A stretch of 64,000 nucleotides of DNA from CALJFL01 sp963669435 (GTDB lineage Bacteria > Pseudomonadota > Gammaproteobacteria > Pseudomonadales > Halieaceae): the NCBI GenBank assembly GCA_963669435.1, contig OY770025.1, forward strand, positions 1,426,001 through 1,490,000. The letters run 5' to 3'. The notes under the pieces are model-generated. The model searched no databases and was not told the DNA's origin. It saw only the letters and a program-made list of their open reading frames with translations. The position numbers were made by a program, and so were the translations under genes. Position 1 is the first letter of the stretch. Every line of letters begins with the position of its first letter. Shown here piece after piece: positions 17,663 to 27,165 of the stretch.

Positions 17663-20600
17663 CAAACCCTTCTTGCTCGAGGGTTAATGGCGGGGCGGCC
17701 TCCATACTCTCAGCGGCTTGCTCATCGGCCATATCGTCCCCCGCGAGTTTGGGCACGGCTAATTCCGGTGCTGTTTCTAACTGCATGGGCTGTCGAATGC
17801 CGATGTGATAGATCGCAAAGCCAGGCAGCACAAATTGATCCAGTGCCATGCCGAGAATCCGTCCATCGAGTTCAGATACGATCTCGCTCGCCTCATTGGT
17901 AACCGGGTTTATCACCTCGCCCAGTACGTCGCCCTGCCTGACATCATCACCCAACTCAATGCGACTGAACAGGATGCCGGAGGCATTGGCGCGCACCCAA
18001 CTCGACCGATAGAACGCAGGTTTCGGTTTTGCCCACAGGCTGAAACTGGGATACATGCCATTTTTGTCCAGCAAGGTGTTGACCGCAGCCACACCCTCCT
18101 CGACCACCTTCACCTGCATGCGCATGGGTTCGCCCGCTTCAAGAGTCGCAGCGGGGATTCCCGCACGCACCGCAGCGGCACGCAGCGACCCCGGGTTGCC
18201 GGCGGTATTCAACACCGGTATGTCACCAAACAGTTCCGCAAACTCGACCACGTCAGGGTTGGTCATATCAACACGCAATTGGGTGATGTTGGTGCGGTGG
18301 AAAGAACCCGTGTGCAAATCCACGAGGGCATTGCACTGCATGACCACATCGTTGAAAAAGCCATAGGCGATCCGCGACGCCATGCTGCCATGGGGGTTGC
18401 CCGGGAAGTAGCGATTCAGATCACGACGGTCAGGCAGATAGCGTGAGTTTCGTGAGAAGCCCAACAGGTTAACGATTGGCACACCGACCACCATGCCGTG
18501 CAGCTTGGTGGGATCCAGGTTGTACATAACGCGCCTGACCATCTCGATACCATTGATTTCGTCGCCATGTATGGCGGCGGTCAGGCACAGCGTAGGACCG
18601 TCATAAGCGCCGTTGACCGCCAACACGGGTGTATCGATCGCCATGCCACTGAAGGAGTGTGAGGGCGTCCAGTTCAAGCGAGTCGTTGTCGAGGGAGGAA
18701 TATCCACGCCCAACAAGCGCCGGGTTTTATTGGGCATATCCGGCACGCTTTCGGTACTGAGCAATACCTCAGTCTCGGCGGAAGCCTCAGACCGTAACGG
18801 CGTGGCAACCTCGACAGGCGGTTCCTCGGCAGCAGCCCCCTGGAACAGCGGCGGCTGCTTACCTTCGGGCACCACTTCCTTGAGGTCCACGTTTTCTGCC
18901 TGTGGTTGGATCGGCGCATTGGCTAGCGCTAACTGGGCTCGCGCCGGCAGGTCTGCGGCTTGCTGCACTTTCATGCGCAATTGCGAGCTGAGCGACGGGT
19001 TGCCTGCGAGATAATGATCGACTGCTGCAAGTGCCTCGATTGAATTGTGATTCTGCAGACTGACATTGAGCCATCCCGCCGGGAAGAAAATATCCCCTGT
19101 CCGCTGCACCTCAGGCAGAAGTGCCAGGGTCTGGGGCAGATAACGGGTAGCGTGTTCGCGCCGGCTCGGGTGGTGTAAGTACGCCAGCGCACTTAAGACC
19201 CAGTTTTCCGTGCGACGATTACCTTCATCGGCCAGCGACGCAAAAAACGCGTCACGCACTTCTATGTCGCCAGACAGGGCCGGCGCAATAAATTGAAGGC
19301 GTCGGCGCTTATCCGGATTGCTGATCGCCTGCATCTGGCTATCGAGAATTGCACTGGACTGATCAGGCAGGCGAATCGCAAGAATTTCGGCAAGGCGCGT
19401 GTAGTCCGCCTCGGACAGCGTGAGCGTGTCAATCTGCAGGGTATTCGACCACAACTGGTAGATCTTCTGAACTTCAGGCGGCGAACTGGCCAGGGCAGAA
19501 AAGGCCAGCAGGAACAAGCGCGCCTCCCCCGGGTTTTCCCGCTGATTCAACCCATCCCATAGCGTTGTCTCCAGGGTGGGAATGACCTCAAGTTGTTGCT
19601 CGGAGGTTAAAAAGCTCGTGTACAAGCGCGACAACTGATGCAGCGCCATATCCAGCACCAGTTGGTTCGATTCTGTCGCGACAATATCCAGCAGCGCGTT
19701 GACGTAATCCCCAGGCTCCACTCCTGCACCCGCCAGCACGTTTTCATACAGGTTGATCAACAAGGCACCCTTGTGCAGGTCGCTCATTACAGGCCAGCTA
19801 TAAAGCAGGCCGGTAGAGGCCGGGAACAGTCCATAACCCAGACCATCCGCATTAAAGAATACGTCGGGCGGTACCGGCACATTAGGATCGAGCCAGATGT
19901 CTGACTGTTGGTAGGATTCGAAACTTTGTACATCCAGAGTTTGATCACCGGGCACACCGATGCCAAAGCGCTGTGGCCAGACCCGGTCGGGCCAGACCCG
20001 GTCAGGCGAGACCCGATCCGTTCCGGCTGTATCCAACTGAGTCAGGACGGTTGCACCGGTTTCAGCCTGGGCCTGCTGGAATTCCGGACGACCCGGCGTA
20101 TCAACCCATACCTCGCTCCAGGCAGCGAGATCGGTGTCGGTATGGCTGTCCAGGATCGCCACAAGCTCGGGCCAGGCGGCATTGCCCATGGCGAACTGAC
20201 GCAGGTAGGCCTGCAAGCCCAGGCGAAAAGGCTCCTCGCCGAGCAACATCTCCAACTGGCGCATCATTATCGGGGCCTTGTGGTAGATGATGTCGCCATA
20301 CATCTGTCCCGCCTCGTCGAGATTTGGCAAGTGCTGCCGAATCGGGTTGGCGCCCGCAGAGCGATCCACGTGGTAGGCGCCAGGATAATGCGATGCAAGA
20401 AAATCCAGTTGATGGTCGACTTGTGGGAAGGCCGGGTTAACTATCTTCCCGGCCATCAGGTTAGCGAAGACCTCCTTGGTCCAGACATCGTCAAACCAGT
20501 TCATGGTCACCAGGTTGCCGAACCACATATGCGCAGTTTCATGGGCGATCAGGCTGGCCCTTCCCAGTTGTTGGCTCTCGGTCGCCGATTCCTCCAGCAG

Positions 20601-21488
20601 CAATGAACTGGCCCGGTACTGGATGGCGCCCACGTGCTCCATGCCGCCATAGGGGAAATCCGGAATCAGCACAAAGTCGAATTTGCTGTACGGCATTGCA
20701 ATACCGGTATACGACTCCATCCACGCCAGCGAACCAGCGTGCAACTCGAAGATAGTATCGACATTGCGCGCCAGCTTCTTGCGGTCAGGCTCCCGGTGCC
20801 ACAGGTTCATCACCCTGCCGCCTACCTGTCTGGAAATGACGTCGAACTGGCCCGCCACAAAAGAAAAAAGATAGGAGCTAATCGGTTCGGTACGCGCGAA
20901 TCGATAGCGGGTCTTGCCGTCACGTTCCGACATGGCAAGTACGGCGCTATTGGACAGCGCTTTCCAGTTCTTCGGTACATCCAATGTCAATTCGTAGCGC
21001 GCTTTCAGATTGGGCTGATCAAACAGTGGGAAAGCCGTACGAGCGCGATCAGGAACAAACAGCGTGTAAAGAAAGTGGGGGTTTCGGTTTAGAGAGCTTG
21101 GACCCGCCTGGAAGCTGATCTCGACAGTATTCGCACCGACTTGCAAAGCCGTGACGGGCAGCACGATATGCTCAGCGCGGTAGTCAATGGGGTTATCGAT
21201 ACCATTGATACGCAGTGATTTAATGGCACTTGCAGTATGCCGAAAATCCAGCTGCAGCGGCTGCTCAACGCTGGACAAGGCGAAGTCGATGACGACCTGG
21301 GCAGGAATCGGTGCCTCGAGATCTGCCGGTAGATCAAAATAGAGCTGGTACTGCAGTTCACTCACGTGGGCCGCGCGATAATCCGCAAGTTCCCTGGACA
21401 CACCGGGGGCAACTTCAATGGTCGCCCGCACGGTCATCGAAGCAAGTAAGGCAATGACAAACAAAAGGGGCTTCAATACGCTCTCCAT
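17655..21488 (-). CDS. M1 aminopeptidase fused to AstE/AspA-type zinc hydrolase
   Basis: A 1277-residue protein with a signal peptide (first about 22 residues). The N-terminal part is an M1 metallopeptidase: GGMEH in place of the usual GAMEN (about 282-286), then HETAH (about 316-320) with the third zinc ligand Glu exactly 18 residues later (TKEVF). A helical C-terminal M1-like region and a Pro/Glu-rich linker (about 850-935) follow. The last 340 residues are an AstE/AspA (M14-like) domain: HGDEINGIE near 974, DLHTGS near 1056 and LEAGEP. The start ATG at 21488 is preferred over a TTG at 21497. The product should be periplasmic and able to cleave an N-terminal residue and an N-acyl or amide bond. 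It follows the outer-membrane protein by 26 bp. Confidence 0.9.
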   Translation of the reverse strand: MESVLKPLLFVIALLASMTVRATIEVAPGVSRELADYRAAHVSELQYQLYFDLPADLEAPIPAQVVIDFALSSVEQPLQLDFRHTASAIKSLRINGIDNPIDYRAEHIVLPVTALQVGANTVEISFQAGPSSLNRNPHFLYTLFVPDRARTAFPLFDQPNLKARYELTLDVPKNWKALSNSAVLAMSERDGKTRYRFARTEPISSYLFSFVAGQFDVISRQVGGRVMNLWHREPDRKKLARNVDTIFELHAGSLAWMESYTGIAMPYSKFDFVLIPDFPYGGMEHVGAIQYRASSLLLEESATESQQLGRASLIAHETAHMWFGNLVTMNWFDDVWTKEVFANLMAGKIVNPAFPQVDHQLDFLASHYPGAYHVDRSAGANPIRQHLPNLDEAGQMYGDIIYHKAPIMMRQLEMLLGEEPFRLGLQAYLRQFAMGNAAWPELVAILDSHTDTDLAAWSEVWVDTPGRPEFQQAQAETGATVLTQLDTAGTDRVSPDRVWPDRVWPQRFGIGVPGDQTLDVQSFESYQQSDIWLDPNVPVPPDVFFNADGLGYGLFPASTGLLYSWPVMSDLHKGALLINLYENVLAGAGVEPGDYVNALLDIVATESNQLVLDMALHQLSRLYTSFLTSEQQLEVIPTLETTLWDGLNQRENPGEARLFLLAFSALASSPPEVQKIYQLWSNTLQIDTLTLSEADYTRLAEILAIRLPDQSSAILDSQMQAISNPDKRRRLQFIAPALSGDIEVRDAFFASLADEGNRRTENWVLSALAYLHHPSRREHATRYLPQTLALLPEVQRTGDIFFPAGWLNVSLQNHNSIEALAAVDHYLAGNPSLSSQLRMKVQQAADLPARAQLALANAPIQPQAENVDLKEVVPEGKQPPLFQGAAAEEPPVEVATPLRSEASAETEVLLSTESVPDMPNKTRRLLGVDIPPSTTTRLNWTPSHSFSGMAIDTPVLAVNGAYDGPTLCLTAAIHGDEINGIEMVRRVMYNLDPTKLHGMVVGVPIVNLLGFSRNSRYLPDRRDLNRYFPGNPHGSMASRIAYGFFNDVVMQCNALVDLHTGSFHRTNITQLRVDMTNPDVVEFAELFGDIPVLNTAGNPGSLRAAAVRAGIPAATLEAGEPMRMQVKVVEEGVAAVNTLLDKNGMYPSFSLWAKPKPAFYRSSWVRANASGILFSRIELGDDVRQGDVLGEVINPVTNEASEIVSELDGRILGMALDQFVLPGFAIYHIGIRQPMQLETAPELAVPKLAGDDMADEQAAESMEAAPPLTLEQEGFDD
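19975..20019. repeat. 15-bp tandem repeat inside the aminopeptidase gene
   Basis: Two near-identical 15-bp units (ggccagacccggtc core) and one diverged unit encode three DRV(S/W)P pentapeptides in the M1 part, near residue 495. This is likely a surface loop expanded by slippage; the frame is kept. Confidence 0.85.
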
Positions 21489-21514
21489 GCTAAACAAAGG
21501 CTTCTTTCACCTGC

Positions 21515-22345
21515 TCAAGGCAACCACTGAATGCCTATAAACGCATCCCAGTGCAGTTCATCATCCTTGTTCTGATAATGCACGCCAGTGGCAAGCGCAA
21601 AAAGCAAATGAATACTATCCGATACAGCGTAATCAAAGCCTGCGCGCGCATCCAGAATATCGCCGCGGCCCTGGGTATCCATCGCCATGCTTACCTCGCC
21701 CACCAGATCCCAGCGATCGTTGAGGCTAAACCCGGCGGCCAGACCGTAATTCCACTCGTCGCCACCGCCCTCTACATCCGCATAGCCCACGCTACCATTA
21801 ATCCTGAATCGTTCGTTGACCTGATGCTCTGCCACAACGGGTAAGAACAACACATCCGTGTCCGCACCAATGCCAATCTCAGCCAATGAGCGAGTGATAC
21901 CGAATGAATAGGCAGGTGCGACTGCCACCTGCCAGGAAGCGCTATCCCAGACCTTGAACTTCACCCCCAGTTCGAGGTTGCCAAAATCGGAATCCTTATC
22001 CTGATCATCCAGCTGGGCGAAGACGTAGGGGTAGACCGCAGACACCTGGACCTTATCTTCAACTACACCAAGTGAGACGTCTGCCACCGGGAATTGATAG
22101 ACCTTTCCCGCGCCGATACTGGTAGCAGTGGCGGCGGTGATGATTTCCCACTGGCCTTGTTCGAGAATGCCGGGGTCTTCTATGGAAAGGGGTGGGCCGG
22201 CGTGTGACGGCGTTGAAACAACAAGAGCCAATAGAGGCGCTATAGATAGACAGAAGAAACACGTAAAAAAGCAATCCAGCACAGTTGACCTCTGACTAGG
22301 TTCCCAGAGTTTTCTGCCGGGTTGGATGTGACGCAACCTGAACAT
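21515..22345 (-). CDS. Outer-membrane beta-barrel protein
   Basis: A protein of about 276 residues. A long N-terminal leader ends in a signal peptide cleaved near PSHA-GPP, followed by alternating hydrophobic/aromatic strands and the terminal sequence FIGIQWLP. Strand patterns such as VSAVYPYVFAQLDD and VAVAPAYSFGIT fit a small porin or MetA-like (phenol-pathway) outer-membrane barrel. The ATG at 22345 leaves an unusually long pre-signal segment, so the real start may be internal. The sequence upstream of the SHAGPP codons differs from the truncated duplicate at 28078-28521, which suggests the 5' end was exchanged. It heads an operon with the aminopeptidase fusion. Confidence 0.78.
   Translation of the reverse strand: MFRLRHIQPGRKLWEPSQRSTVLDCFFTCFFCLSIAPLLALVVSTPSHAGPPLSIEDPGILEQGQWEIITAATATSIGAGKVYQFPVADVSLGVVEDKVQVSAVYPYVFAQLDDQDKDSDFGNLELGVKFKVWDSASWQVAVAPAYSFGITRSLAEIGIGADTDVLFLPVVAEHQVNERFRINGSVGYADVEGGGDEWNYGLAAGFSLNDRWDLVGEVSMAMDTQGRGDILDARAGFDYAVSDSIHLLFALATGVHYQNKDDELHWDAFIGIQWLP
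21848..22211. repeat. Left copy of 364-bp direct repeat
   Basis: Part of the outer-membrane protein gene, matching 28081-28444 in the same orientation with no gaps. Positions 21918-22021 are identical over 104 bp. The flanks diverge mostly at third codon positions. It marks the left border of the AT-rich polysaccharide cassette. Confidence 0.92.
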
Positions 22346-22617
22346 CAGAAGCTGATCACCTTGAACTTGGTTTAGATGTGTTAAAAGTATCACCCTATCA
22401 GGAAACTATCGACCAAGTATCAAGAGGCTTACGGTGGCATTCCAAGTAGCTCCCTGTGGGTCGTTAAAACTGAGACTGGACGTTACTAGGTAACTGTAAC
22501 AGGGTGAGCGCTAAATATTCAGCAATCGACTCTTCGCAACACCTGTATATGCAGGTATTGTTACCCTAGCGGCTTCCATTTCAAAGTTACAGAAAGGAGG
22601 AGTTCAACGGCGCTAGC

Positions 22618-23526
22618 ATGTCGGTCAAAGCTAAGATGCATAAACGTTTCAGGAATAGAATGAGGGGGCTTAGAACACTACGCTGGTGCTATCGCACAGC
22701 CCACGCTGCATTGGCGATTCTTGAGCAAGGAATATTTCAGTCGCTACTCTTTACACACCCAAGTAGATTTGAGCGAAACCCAATAGAAGATGGAGTTATT
22801 GTTGCGCTGACGTCCTTCCCCGCTCGAATAGGCTTTGCATGGATCGCAATCGAGTCGATATTAAGACAACATCGACCACCCGACCGAATCATACTTGTCT
22901 TAAGTGAGCAAGAGTTCGAGAACAGGAAGCTGCCTCAGAAAATCGTTAATCAAACATTTCGTGGGGTCGAGTTACTATGGGTTACCGAGAATACGAGAAG
23001 CTATAAAAAGCTGCTACCGGTATCAGAGCAGTATCCTCGTGCCACAATAATTACGGTGGATGATGATGCGATTTACCGCCCTTGGCTGGTAGCAACCATT
23101 GTTAAGGCTCATCAGGAGAATCCCGACAGGATAATTGGCATGAGGGGGTGGGAATATAGTTGGACGGCGAATAAGCTGACCCCTTACTTATCCTGGACAA
23201 AGGCCAATCAGAACACTCCTCAAGAGCGCATATTTCTCACAGGGGTCGGAGGCGTCCTTTATCCTCCCGGCAAGCTAAAGCCGGGCCTGTTATCTGACTA
23301 CAGTATTGCGCGTAAGCTATGCCCCAGCAATGATGACATCTGGTTCTGGGTAGTGGCAAAAATGAGCGGCGTAGCGATTATGTGTATGGGAAAAAGCTCG
23401 CACACTCTTTTGGTCACCTACGTGGACCCAGAGAATTCGCTAAACCACGTGAATGTTATGGGGGGTGAAAACGACATTCAGTTGGCTAAGACCGTCGCAC
23501 ATTTTACGATATCCCCAGATGACTAA
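22618..23526 (+). CDS. Glycosyltransferase, GT-A type
   Basis: A 302-residue cytoplasmic protein. The central VIVALTSFPARI opening strand, the repeated Asp motif TVDDDAIY (about residues 143-150) and GVGGVLYPPGKL are those of a GT-A glycosyltransferase with a DxD nucleotide-sugar/metal site. A strong AAAGGAGG lies at 22593-22600, farther than usual from the ATG at 22618. The codon use and base composition are more AT-rich than in the flanking chromosome. First gene of the surface-polysaccharide cassette; the sugar is unknown. Confidence 0.8.
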   Translation: MSVKAKMHKRFRNRMRGLRTLRWCYRTAHAALAILEQGIFQSLLFTHPSRFERNPIEDGVIVALTSFPARIGFAWIAIESILRQHRPPDRIILVLSEQEFENRKLPQKIVNQTFRGVELLWVTENTRSYKKLLPVSEQYPRATIITVDDDAIYRPWLVATIVKAHQENPDRIIGMRGWEYSWTANKLTPYLSWTKANQNTPQERIFLTGVGGVLYPPGKLKPGLLSDYSIARKLCPSNDDIWFWVVAKMSGVAIMCMGKSSHTLLVTYVDPENSLNHVNVMGGENDIQLAKTVAHFTISPDD

Positions 23527-23634
23527 CATGTAATTAACTAGTGGGCGAACGCAAGTAGCTCCGACGATATCTCCCAGCTGGCAAGACAGAACCGGCCTGG
23601 GTGATACGCTGATTTTCTATCAGGTAAGCACAAT

Positions 23635-24942
23635 ATGGCAATTTCAGAACTGTACCCGGCTATCGGTCAGAGTATGATCGGCCAATACGCAGTCTACTTT
23701 GCCAATGCAGCCTCAACGATAATGCTGGCCCGAATATTCGGCCCAGAGGTGTATGGCCTGGTCACGGCCGCTATGGTCGCGGGCACTTTGTTTCAGTTCC
23801 TATCTGCAGCGGGTCTAACACCCGCTTTAATCAATGTGGATGATTTTAGCCGAGATTTAAGAGACGGGGTGTTCTCGTTCACCCTTATCTTGGGGAGCCT
23901 TTTCGGCGCTGCACTATATTTGTTGAAAAACGAAATATCTGCGTTCTTCAATTCACCAGCCATGCCAGATGTACTGGTGATTCTTGCACCTTCAGTAACA
24001 TTTTTTGCCGCGTCTGTAACGCCAAAAGCTCTATTGCTGCGAGAGCGGAAGTTCTTATTGCTCGCCGCATGTGGTTTCACAGCAATTGTAGTATCTACAA
24101 TACTTGCGATTTCGGTTTCTTTAATTATTGAACCTGAGGCGGCCATGGCCATTAAGTTCACCGCCTATTCAGTAATTAACTTTACTTTAGTCTGGCTTGC
24201 CTGTGGCCGGCTGAACACTGGACGCCCCCTGGTTGGCCGGCAGTTGGGATGTGTGCGGGCGGTTGCGCGATTTTCTATTTATCAGCTTGGGTATGGCTTC
24301 ACCAACTTTACCAGCAAGAACTTTGACAGCTTGTTGGTTGGCAAGTATCTGGGCACAGATTCTCTGGGAATGTACAATGCCGCTTTCCGACTAGCTCAGT
24401 ATCCCGTTATGCTGCTAACTCAAGCAATTAACCCTGCCATACAGCCGGTGCTAAAGCACCATTCTAATTCACCTCAAACTCTAGCCGCGACAAATAATAA
24501 TCTATCGCTTAATCTTTCAATACTTGGCTCCCTGGCATCCATAGTCTGCTTTTTTGCAACTGAGCGGATAGTACTGATCACTCTCGGAATAGTTTGGTCT
24601 GAGGTTGTACCTGTATTGCAAATTTTTTTCTTGGCGATACCAGTGCAGGCTGTTTTGTCTTCCAGTGCAGGGTTTTTCAAGGCTGCTAGGCGACCGGATC
24701 TAATGTTTCGGGTAGGCTTAATCAACGCGACCATCAACATTCTAGCGATCTGTTACGGCGTGTATTTAGGCGACATGATATTTCTTGCTTGGTGTATGTT
24801 TTTTTCATTCTACTTCAACTTCGCTGTAACCTACGTAGCGCTTTACCGTAAAGTATTTTTTGCTAACGTTGGTTCATTTTTATGCTGCATATTGATCACG
24901 ACGTTAACGCCCGCGGCTATTGTATTGATCGGTGCGTGGTGA
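23635..24942 (+). CDS. Oligosaccharide flippase (Wzx-like, polysaccharide transport family)
   Basis: A 435-residue protein with about 12 transmembrane helices. The opening YFANAASTIMLARIFGPEVYG matches the signature of WzxC/RfbX-type flippases of the MVF/MOP superfamily. Such proteins turn undecaprenyl-linked oligosaccharides to the periplasmic face. The gene lies between two glycosyltransferases and begins at ATG 23635. It is somewhat shorter than WzxC (about 490 residues). Confidence 0.87.
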   Translation: MAISELYPAIGQSMIGQYAVYFANAASTIMLARIFGPEVYGLVTAAMVAGTLFQFLSAAGLTPALINVDDFSRDLRDGVFSFTLILGSLFGAALYLLKNEISAFFNSPAMPDVLVILAPSVTFFAASVTPKALLLRERKFLLLAACGFTAIVVSTILAISVSLIIEPEAAMAIKFTAYSVINFTLVWLACGRLNTGRPLVGRQLGCVRAVARFSIYQLGYGFTNFTSKNFDSLLVGKYLGTDSLGMYNAAFRLAQYPVMLLTQAINPAIQPVLKHHSNSPQTLAATNNNLSLNLSILGSLASIVCFFATERIVLITLGIVWSEVVPVLQIFFLAIPVQAVLSSSAGFFKAARRPDLMFRVGLINATINILAICYGVYLGDMIFLAWCMFFSFYFNFAVTYVALYRKVFFANVGSFLCCILITTLTPAAIVLIGAW

Positions 24943-24963
24943 TTATTTGTATGAAAATTGTCA

Positions 24964-26178
24964 ATGACATGGTTAGCTGCATCTAAATGTCCGGAGACTT
25001 CTCCAAGAGATATAACAAAGAGATTTTTCCTTTTGAGGGTACTTTTTCCATACAATGATCCGGTGGTAGGGGGAAGTGTTCAATCCACGCTGATACTGGC
25101 AGAATATCTCGAGCGGGTTGGCGTGGATACAGTCCACGCCGTGCCCTCCGCAGGCCCTGTTTGCGAGCTTATCAGTGCCTCTGGTCTCAATGTCTGGGAG
25201 ATTCCACTTCCGCCTCTAGCGAGTGTCGCGCCCCCAACTCCCGGAGCAGCGGTGAGCAAACTCTCCGTCGCCTTTAGCCTCCTGGCAGACGTGGTGTCGG
25301 CCTTCAAATGTCTCGGAGAAAGTGATATTGACATCGTTCACATCAGTCACGACAGAGCGGTGATTTCATGGGGCATTGCAGCATTTATCCGTAGAATTCC
25401 AGTGATCTGGCACGTCCGCTGGAATCGGGGCAACAGATTTACTGACAAACTTCGATTACTTATCGCATCAAAGCTTATTCTGATTGCAGAAGAAACGAAG
25501 TCTCGATTTTCTGATAAACCACCAGCTGAAGAACCTTATGTCATTTATAATGCCGTTCAAGCAACTAAGTGGGAAGCGTGTTCGAATAACGAAGATTTTC
25601 GAAAAGAGTTTGGTGTGAGCCAAAGAGAGTACGTTATCGGTTTTGTGGGAAGAATCGTTCCTATAAAAAGACTAGAGTGGTTTCTCCGAGTACTGAACTC
25701 GTTGAAACATACAGGTATCCCTTTTCTCGGAGTAGTTGTTGGTGGCGCGGGCGGTGAGGAAGAGTACGTAAAACGTATCGAAGGACTGAGGCACGATTTG
25801 GAACTGGAAGATCAAACGCGATTCCTTGGTTATCGCACAGATGTAGCAAGTTTGATGCCGAACTTCGATGTGCTATTAGTACCATCTGACAGGGAACCAT
25901 TTGGAAGAGTTATCATTGAGGCCATGGCCGCCGGGGTGCCGGTTATAGCTACAAATAGTGGAGGGCCACCGGAGATCATAGATAACCACGTGGATGGTTT
26001 CCTCGTTGACTCAGATGAGTGGCAGGAGATGGCTACAAAACTAATGGAACTACTAACCCAACCCCGGCTAGCGAAAAATATCGCCGAAGCCGCTCGTGAG
26101 AAAGTAAATAACAGGTTCTCTGTGGAAAGATACGGTGGAGAAGTTCTAGAGGTTTACGAGCATCTTCTAAACAAGTAA
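24964..26178 (+). CDS. Glycosyltransferase family 4
   Basis: A GT-B enzyme of about 404 residues. The N-terminal domain opens RVLFPYNDPVVGGSVQST. The C-terminal domain has the donor-binding GFVGRIVPIKRLEW, then PSDREPFGRVIIEAMAAGVP with the E-x7-E motif, typical of GT4 retaining transferases. The start is uncertain: ATG 24964 is in frame, but TTG at 25033 would begin just before RVLFPY, where family members usually start. AT-rich, within the polysaccharide cassette. Confidence 0.88.
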   Translation: MTWLAASKCPETSPRDITKRFFLLRVLFPYNDPVVGGSVQSTLILAEYLERVGVDTVHAVPSAGPVCELISASGLNVWEIPLPPLASVAPPTPGAAVSKLSVAFSLLADVVSAFKCLGESDIDIVHISHDRAVISWGIAAFIRRIPVIWHVRWNRGNRFTDKLRLLIASKLILIAEETKSRFSDKPPAEEPYVIYNAVQATKWEACSNNEDFRKEFGVSQREYVIGFVGRIVPIKRLEWFLRVLNSLKHTGIPFLGVVVGGAGGEEEYVKRIEGLRHDLELEDQTRFLGYRTDVASLMPNFDVLLVPSDREPFGRVIIEAMAAGVPVIATNSGGPPEIIDNHVDGFLVDSDEWQEMATKLMELLTQPRLAKNIAEAAREKVNNRFSVERYGGEVLEVYEHLLNK

Positions 26179-26237
26179 GTAACAATTCTTCGTGTCTGTG
26201 GCAGCTTGCGGTACGTCTAGATGAAAATTAGCTGGCG

Positions 26238-27032
26238 ATGATTAATCGATTAGTAATTTCAAGCAAGCGAATCGCGAGATCTATAAGGGGCTTTTACGCA
26301 GAACCGATAATTTCTCCCGTTTTCATACTTGGCAACCAGAAGTCGGGGACTACCGCTATAGCTGCATCGCTGGCACACGGAACTGAAAAGTCTGTTGCGT
26401 TGGACCTTTTCAGCGAAATGTCGAAGCCCACATTTAATCGAGTTGTCACTGGAAATATGACGTTTCCCGAGTTCATTCGAAGAAATCGGCTAGATTTTTG
26501 TAAACAGATAATCAAAGAGCCTCATCTTAGCCTTCTTGCCGACCAACTGGTGGATCACTATCCCGAATCAAGGTACCTGTTTATTTGTCGTGATCCCAGA
26601 GACAATATCAGGAGCATTCTAAACAGGCTGCATATGCCAGGAGATCGGGAGATTCTCCGAGAGGAAGACTACCAGAGGCTGACAAAGACCTGGCGTCTGA
26701 CGATAGATTCCAGTTGGTTGGGTTTTGCTGGCTCCAATTACATTGAATCATTGTCCTATCGCTGGGAGGCGACGATGCGCGCCTACGCAAGACATTCAAA
26801 ACGAATGGTCTTACTCCGCTATGAAGACTTTAGATCCGACCCAGAGAGGACCACAATAGAGGTCGCATCGCAACTGGACTTGGAGATCACAAAAGATATA
26901 AGTGACGTTGTAAAAGTGCAGTACCAACCGAGGGGGGAAAGTGATGTCGATCTAGACCAGTTCTTTGGCCAACGAAACCTTCAAAGGATCAGCAAAATCT
27001 GCGAATCAGCGCACAAATACGGCTACGCATAA
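26238..27032 (+). CDS. Sulfotransferase family protein
   Basis: A 264-residue protein. GNQKSGTTAI (about residues 32-41) is the 5'-phosphosulfate-binding loop of PAPS sulfotransferases. CRDPRDNIRSI (about 117-127) is the 3'-phosphate-binding motif. It should move sulfate from PAPS to a hydroxyl on a glycan or lipid. Its place next to glycosyltransferases and a flippase suggests a sulfated surface polysaccharide. AT-rich. Confidence 0.86.
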   Translation: MINRLVISSKRIARSIRGFYAEPIISPVFILGNQKSGTTAIAASLAHGTEKSVALDLFSEMSKPTFNRVVTGNMTFPEFIRRNRLDFCKQIIKEPHLSLLADQLVDHYPESRYLFICRDPRDNIRSILNRLHMPGDREILREEDYQRLTKTWRLTIDSSWLGFAGSNYIESLSYRWEATMRAYARHSKRMVLLRYEDFRSDPERTTIEVASQLDLEITKDISDVVKVQYQPRGESDVDLDQFFGQRNLQRISKICESAHKYGYA

Positions 27033-27165
27033 GCTACAGCGTCTAAATCACAACCAGAAATATTGATAGGCATGTGAATTGCAAGCTTGTATACATGCAC
27101 CTTCCATATCCGCATAACCTAACAATATCGACTAACACTATCGCACGCCCGGATCAATTGAGCGA

